NCBI GenBank assembly: GCA_029204225.1
Contig: CM055099.1
Location: forward strand, 62,668,642-62,726,641
Length of the DNA: 58,000 nt
Direction of reading: 5' to 3'
Source: Diphasiastrum complanatum
Taxonomy: Eukaryota; Streptophyta; Lycopodiopsida; Lycopodiales; Lycopodiaceae
The position numbers and the translations under genes are program-made. This document shows, in pieces, positions 48,901 through 56,700 of the stretch; positions within the stretch are counted from its first letter, which is position 1; every line of letters begins with the position of its first letter. Under the pieces are notes generated by a model. That model had not been told where the DNA came from and made no database searches. It was given only the letters and a program-made list of their open reading frames with translations.

Positions 48901-51900
48901 ATCCGTATTTGATGGTATCCACTTTTGAAATCTATCTTACTGAAAATGGTTGCACCTTGCAACGCATCCAGTAGATCATCAATCCTGGGCATCGGATACC
49001 TGTGCTTTACAGCGATCTTATCCAATCCCCTGTAATCTACACACATCCGGAAACTACCATCCTTTTTCTTAACAAGTAAAATAAGAGAGGCGAAAGGTGA
49101 ATAACTTGGACGAATGTACCCCAGCTTGAGATACTCCTCTAACATCTTTCTGACTTCCTCTTCCTCTTTTAGGCTCATCCTATAAGGAGGCCTACATACC
49201 GGACTTGCCCCTAGAACGAGCTCAATACGATGATCAACGTTCCGACTAGGCGGCAATCCCTCTGGCATATCGTGCATGTGCACTAGGGGATGCAAAAGTA
49301 AATGAAGCTTCTTGTGATTTATTAGTGAGTGTGCTTATCTGATTATTACCAACATAAGAATCAAAACTGGAAACAACATTCACATAACACAACCACAAAT
49401 ATTGAATCTCCATTCTCTTTATTTGCATACAGGTAACAAGAGGACCCTCAACAAATGGTCTCCCCCCCTTTTTAAAACATGAGACAAACCCTCATGTCCA
49501 AACTTTATATACATGCAAAAGAAAGAAAAACTATACAGGCTGCCTACTCATCGTCGCTTACTAATAAGTCTTCCAAAATCTCCTCATCCTTGTCCTTATC
49601 TTGACGCTGTTGTAAAACATGGAGCTTCATGTCCGTGCGGCGAGGACAATCTTTGACAAGATGCTTGCCAAGACAGAAAAAGCATAATCCGTCTTTCTTG
49701 GCCTTGTCCCTTTGTTTTGGACTGAGAGGAGACTTATTGTAAGCCTGATGAGCCAAAGGAGATACCGCTTTGCGCTTCAAAGTCTGCTGCATCTAGATAG
49801 GATCCTTTTGCGAAAAGCCTTTCTGACCAGCTTGGCCAGACTTTCGCGAACCCTTCTTCTGAGGCCAGCTTGGCGCTCCAGATTCAGCCTTGGTGCGCAC
49901 ATTACCTTCAAAGTTGAGAGCTGTAGCAACTGTCTCTTCTAAGGCCTTGCACCCTTCATTAAGCACTGAAGGTCTCAACTCTTCACGAAGGCCAAGTATG
50001 AACTTGTGGACTACTAGCCACTCGGGAATCTCTTTCGGAATCTTGATAAGCGTCTCACGATACCTATCAACATATTCCTGCACCATGTACTGCCTCTAAC
50101 GATGCAGAAGCCAAGCATCCGTCACACGCACATGCTCATGTGGAGGAATAAACTGAGCTCTAAAAGCTCGCTTAAACTCAAGCCAGGTGGATGGAGCCTG
50201 ATTAGACTTCAACAATTTACGCCACCACCTGTCAGCAAAATCAGTGAAATGGTAAGCAACTTTGCAGACCTGCCAACCCTCATCAATTGGGGACTGCTTC
50301 AAATCAAAAAACTCTTCCCACTTATGCAAGCACTGATCTACGATATCAGTATTGCGTTGGGGAGTGTTTCCAGCGAAACGGGTAGGTTTAATATCTTTGT
50401 CTTCTGGATAGGGTGGAGGTAACATAGGACGAACAGGAGAAGACGGATAAGGTGGAGCATGCTGCGAGGAAGACGCATAACCACCAGCTACCATCATCGC
50501 TCGCATCTCTGCGACGGTCTTTTCCACACTATCCATGCGAGCTTGCACAGAAGGGGAAGTACTAGCAGGCGAACGGGCAGCCACTGTAGGCGGATTATGG
50601 GTAGGACTAAGCACAGGGCTGGGTGGTGGTGATGGAAGAGCAACAGGTGGACTGAGCGGAATATCAACTCTATCATCTTCCATTATGAAACAAAAAACAG
50701 AGACAACACGGAATCAAGCTAGAAATTGCACTTATTGAAACACAGTCAGGAAAAAGGAAATGTTCAGCCTATTGATAATTTAGAATTGAAAAAGACAAAA
50801 GGCAACTGGAAAGTAACAAAGCCAAGGACAGGTAGTACTTCCCTTGCGTCCTACACTGGTACAAAAGTCGGTAAAGAACTTTTTTTGGGCACCAAATCTT
50901 GAAAAAAACAGGAAAAAAGCGGTCTGTTATGTCGAATTTCTTCCAAACGGCAAAAGCTTTTCACAAACGGTCAATTGGCAGTAGGTCGCCCTCCTACTAG
51001 GCCCAATCTGAAACCTTAACAGCAGAAATCGGAGATACATCGGAGAAGTTATGTCTAATCCAAAAATCTGACCTGTTTTTTGCTTGGAAACCAACTTTTT
51101 AGTGAAACAGAGGCAAATCTGCTCCAAAACCGGCGTATGATGGCTCTATAGAATTGCTATTGATACTAGGAACATGCTCCCAAAATCTGATCAGGATCTG
51201 AGAAGGTTCCGGAAAGTTATGAGCGAAAATCCTTCTGAAAAAATGCGCTGGAGCTGTAGGAACAAAGTATGCCCAATTTTCCCTGCTAAAATTGGTTTTT
51301 TCAGTTTGAAATTTTAGATCCTGGAGTAATCTTCTGAGCTAGGTTTCCTAAACAGTGGAAGTGGCTGCAACATATTCGGACTCAATAGAGGACAAGGAAA
51401 TGCATTTCTGTTTTCGAGTATTCCATGAAATGAGTCCTCCTACAAGAAAACATAAGTAGTCAAAGGTGGATTTCTTGGTATCCACATCTCCAGCCCAATC
51501 TGAGTCTGAATAACCTTTCAAGATTAGTGCATCCACTGAATTTCCATCATAACACAAAGCATAATGCTTTGTGGCTTGTATGTACCTCAATACTCTTTGC
51601 AGAACTTTCCAATGTGGGGTAGGCCTGGATTCGACACGTAGAGACAGTGTGCTAATTGTGAAGACAAGATCAAACTTAATTGTAGATCATGGCATACATG
51701 AGAGAGCAAATGATCGACTGGTAGGTGTATTTGCACATTTCCTTCTGCTCTTCCTTAGTCTTCGGGCACATGTCGTTCGATAGTTTGAATCTTGGATCCA
51801 TAGGTGAGTCTGCTCGTTCGGTCTCTTGTGATCTCAATGCTAAGTAGGCAGTGTACTAGGCCCAAATCAATCATTTCAAATTCCTTTGATAGTAAGGCTT

Positions 51901-53611
51901 TGGTCTCATGCAATAGTTGATTCGAATGCAGATGATTAACGAATCATCAACATAAAGTGCTTTTTCAACATAGCTTGAGCCTCTATATTGTAGATACACA
52001 TTCAAATCTCCAAAACTAGAAGTGAATTGATGTTGCAACAAGAATAGATCTATTCTTTCAAACTAGGCACTTGGAGCTTGCTTCAACCCGTAGAGGGCCT
52101 TCTGCAATTTGCAGACTTTGTGCTCTTGACCTTGAAGGATGTAACCTTCTGGTTGATAGATACAAATGTCTTCTTGTATGTATCCCTTAAGGAATGCTAT
52201 CTGAACGTCCACCTAGTGAATGTCCAGATCTTCTGCAGTTGCGATAGTCAGCAGTGTTCGAATAGATTGATCCCTTACGATTGGACTAAAAGTCTCAGTG
52301 TAATGTATTCCATATGATTGCTTGTAGCCTTTCACCACTAGTTGAGCTTTCCATTTGGATACAGATCCAACTGAGTTAAGCTTCAACTTGAATATCCACT
52401 TAGTGTCGATGATTTTCACATTCGCAGAAGGGTCGACAAGACTCCAAGTTTTGTTCTTCATTAAGGAATTATACTCAGCGTTCATGGCCATATGCCAATT
52501 GTCTACATCTGATTTCGACAAGGCTTCTGCAACTAAGGCAGGTTCATCACGACTTGTGAATGCTTGAGGGATGAATTGACTAGGCTCTTGTCTGATTCGA
52601 GCAGATCTTTGAACAATCATCATTTGCTGGGTAGGTAGCTCTCCTTGTTGCGTGATAGGTGTAACAACATTTGCAAGTCGAGGGGTTGAAATCATTAAGA
52701 TGATAACTGACTAAAGTTCATTTACTCATTTTAAGGGATAAGAATTTCTTTCTTAGAAAGAGACGAGTGGTGACATTTGTAGTTTCATACAAACCAGTCA
52801 AAATGCCCCACGCTTCTTTGGCAGTGAAACAATTAGCTACATGAGCTATTTGCGAATCTTTCAGATTTAGGGATATGATGGCTAAGGCTTTGCCATCCTT
52901 CGCTTCCCAAGTGGTCAGCGATTCTGGTTCAACCGGTTTGGCATAGTTCCTTGTAGATCAAAATCATCCTCATTTTGAACTTCCACATGTGGAAATCATC
53001 ACCATTGAACTTATTGATCAATCGGATCTCAGAGGTTGAACCTTCCATGATTAAAGAATGACATTAGATAGAGACTAGCAATAATCGTGAACTCGATAGA
53101 TAATTTGAGCCTGCTTTGATACCACGTGTTGGGAGATGTTTGATGATGCAGCGGAGTGTCTAAACGGTTCTCCCAAGAAGAAAAACAATAAATTATAAGG
53201 ATCGATCTTTCGATATTCAGACAATCGCTAGATAGTTAGATCGTTCGTTTAACTTAGTAGGATATCTTAGGTAGGTGTCGTCGACAACGATGAAGAGTGC
53301 GAATAATTAGGAGTCTGTGACAGCCATGCATTCTTCGTCAGATATACTATGTTAATCTATGGAATAAGAGTATCAGATAAAAGAGAGAGAGAAGGAACAT
53401 AAGAGCGTTCGACTATGATTAACACATACATAGATAATAGAGAATTTGAAAATTAAAGCTGTTGGAATACAATGATCAGATCATGAAAGAAAATCCTGTG
53501 ACTGATAAGCTTCATAGTAGTTGTGCGCTAAGTGCTATGATCCTACTATGCTTCTTCTGTTGATCGAAGATGCAACTGACAGATAAGTCAATCTCTCTAC
53601 TTTCTTAGATT

Positions 53612-53706
<95 letters not shown>

Positions 53707-56700
53707 AGATTCTAATTCTAATGACTCAGATAATCTGTTATGATTGATTGCTTGATTACTTGCCTTATTCTTATCATCCACTCTGTGTCTTATATATACA
53801 AAGTAACAGAGTTTATCGTCTAATCAGTTCTTGTAAACGATATGTTTAACACTAAGTGACTGTTTACAAGAAGAGACTAACCTTATCAGTACATTTTGCA
53901 TTATGAACTATAGTCAATTAGGAGGACAATGATAAGTATCTGCATACAATAGCATGATCGAACATTGACATACTATGCATTGGATTCAGCATAGGAAATG
54001 CTCCATCTTGAGTGGTACCATGATTATGGTCGATTCGATAGTTCAAGTCGATAGTCGATAGTGAGTCGATAGTTGACAATCATCTCGATAGTCAATAGTT
54101 GATATTGAGTCAATTCGATAAGAGTTTTTTGACTCGAACTCGAATATTGAGTATCGGGGTCAAATTGTGTTGACCTTTACTCTGTCTCGAATTTCTATGT
54201 ATTTTTGTAGACTATTCAGATATGCATGTAAAACTGCAAATTGTCTCGATTAACAGTTCATTTCTGTAGGCTGTTATGATGAGTATGTATAGTAGATACG
54301 ATTTCTCAGAAGATAGAATTAGGTGAGGAGTCAAATTAAACTCCAACAGCATGGAGTGCTATGCCATTGAAACAATGGGACTGTTGAGATTGTTTCTTGT
54401 TAATGCCATAGGCTGCAGCATGACAAAGACCTGGAATACCCGTTATATGTATTGACATAAGGAAAGTGAATGCTAGGAATTTTGATAAGGACGTAAATTG
54501 ACAAGCATGATTCCAAAATGGAATTCATATTGTTGACTCACCACCCGATGGTGGAATCATCGAGGATCTGAGACCCAACAATGTGGTGCAAGTAATCAAT
54601 CATCACTTATATTGTTTTATGCCTCATTGTGCAATGTGATGTTGTGTGCACTATGTACATTGATGACTACGATATTAAATTAGTCAATTGTGTTTTAAAA
54701 TTCATTGTAAAATAGAGTCTAAAATTATTCAATTAGGTGGTGTAGGTGATCACAGATAATGCCTTGATGGAGACACTATTGAACAAGGCATACACATTTT
54801 TTGGCGCCCATGTGCTTTACATTGTCTCGAACAATCAATTGAGGATATTGCATAGTTGTCTTGGGTCAAAGTTATTGTGGATACAATATAGTTCATGGTG
54901 AGACTTGTCCCCAATTGGTCAAAGTTCCTTGCCATCTGCAAAGGGTTCAAATCCCTTGAGTATGGAAACTTGCCCCCATGAGGTTTGTTTTTTATATTTT
55001 CATTCTTTTGAAGTTTCTACTTAAATGCACAATACATTTAAGTAGATGGTTGTTTCCAACCACTGGGCACAATGGAGCAGATCATGAGAGCCCTTGCTCC
55101 ATGTCTGTTTTGAGATGATTGTACAATCATCTCCATTTTGGGATGAGGCTAGGTTAATTGTAGTACCGATGTAGCTGCTATGTTTTGTGCCTTACTGATA
55201 GCGAAGGATCACCTATGGGTCTTTTCTATAAGTATATGGACAGACTGGACAAGTAGCTCAATAGTTGCATAGAGTTGAGTCTCTAGACGTTATCCTCAAT
55301 CTATAGTTTGTATTAAGTAATATAGCTTGTAAATATTACAGTTTAGGGTTTTTTTGATCATTTAATTCTTGATTATTGAGCATTAAATTCTCATTGATGA
55401 TTGTTGCTGAAAACTGAAATTGGATTCTTGAATTTTCAGTGTTGAGTTATGAGTCTTATAAATCTTGAAAGTCGAAACCTTGATCTGGAATACATATGCT
55501 TGATGAGGTAAAGGCTATGCATATGGCAAAGCGAATGTTGTGGCTCCATAAGCCTCTTCATGTTGTGAATAGTTCCAAGAATCTGAGCTAGCTGATGGGT
55601 GGTTATCCTACGTTCAGATGCTCTTTCTAGATCTCAACGTGCAACAGGCATTGGGGGATGAGCTTGTGATCTTCATGAACTACAAGCTCGGCTGTGAGAC
55701 AATTGTGTCATTCTAGAAAGATGGCATGTTGAAACCAATTTCTTGTGGGAGCAACATGGGAACCATACTCTTCTAGGCAAAAAAAATAATGAATAGATTT
55801 TCTATATTTTTCTATAAAGTTGGAACTTCATTTGAGTGCCTTGCTTTTTTGTGTTAGCCTTCATCATGATTGAGTATGTCCTTCACCCCTGGCGAAGGAA
55901 TAGAAACTCACTGCCTTGGTCTTTGTACAAATGTAGAAAAGCTAGATTGCATGCCTGCTTTCTTAAGTCAGAACCTGGACTCAACATCGATATGTTCTCC
56001 TAAATAGAGCTCTTTTATGCCCTAGAAATTACTCAAATACCAAGTAATGAGCCCATATATAGTGAGGCATCTAGAGCAACTAAAGGAATTCGATCATTTT
56101 CCAATAAAGAAACACTGTAGAAATCAGCACAAGATGCTTTGCACTTCTCTCCTACAGAATCCTTCTCATTCAAAGATTCCAAAAACAAAATGAAAAAGGA
56201 TTTTCACAAAAGAGTATCTAGAGCTTCCATACCCTCCAATTTCAAGCATGCTTATATGGTGTTTTGTAGCACAAAAGTCTCCCCTTTTGGCCATATGGTA
56301 TAACATGGAGCGTTTTAGGGGGTTAAGGAAATCAAAGACACGTGTTGCAAGCTGCATATCATGAAAAAGGTCAGTGAGATTTAGGATGCTTTTGAAGATC
56401 ACTTTGATCATGCTAATTCTTTTTGTAGAAGAGTAGGGGAAAGATTATTAATAGAACCAGCAAGATGGACTAAAATGTCGTTGAAGATGTTAGTTCTGTA
56501 AGAGCTGATCTATTTATTCAATGCTGTACTTGTGAAGTGGGTAGTAATAATAAGAACATAGGGACAGGAGTCAAAGACTGTTAAATCTTGTCATAGAGCA
56601 TCAACCTGTATATCAATGAGAAATATCCATGGGTGTGAGTGCAAACAATTGAAGTGTAAAAAGAACTTTCCTGAGGCTATCTGTAGAAGATGGTAAGGTA

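Noticed and set aside
49793-50098. TAG codons in chromovirus gag as programmed readthrough sites
   Set aside because: There are two of them, neither at the gag-pol boundary, and pol carries further TGA codons and a frameshift. Decay explains them better.
53611-53703. CT run as a CRISPR-like or regulatory array
   Set aside because: A pure dinucleotide microsatellite inside an LTR, with no spacers.
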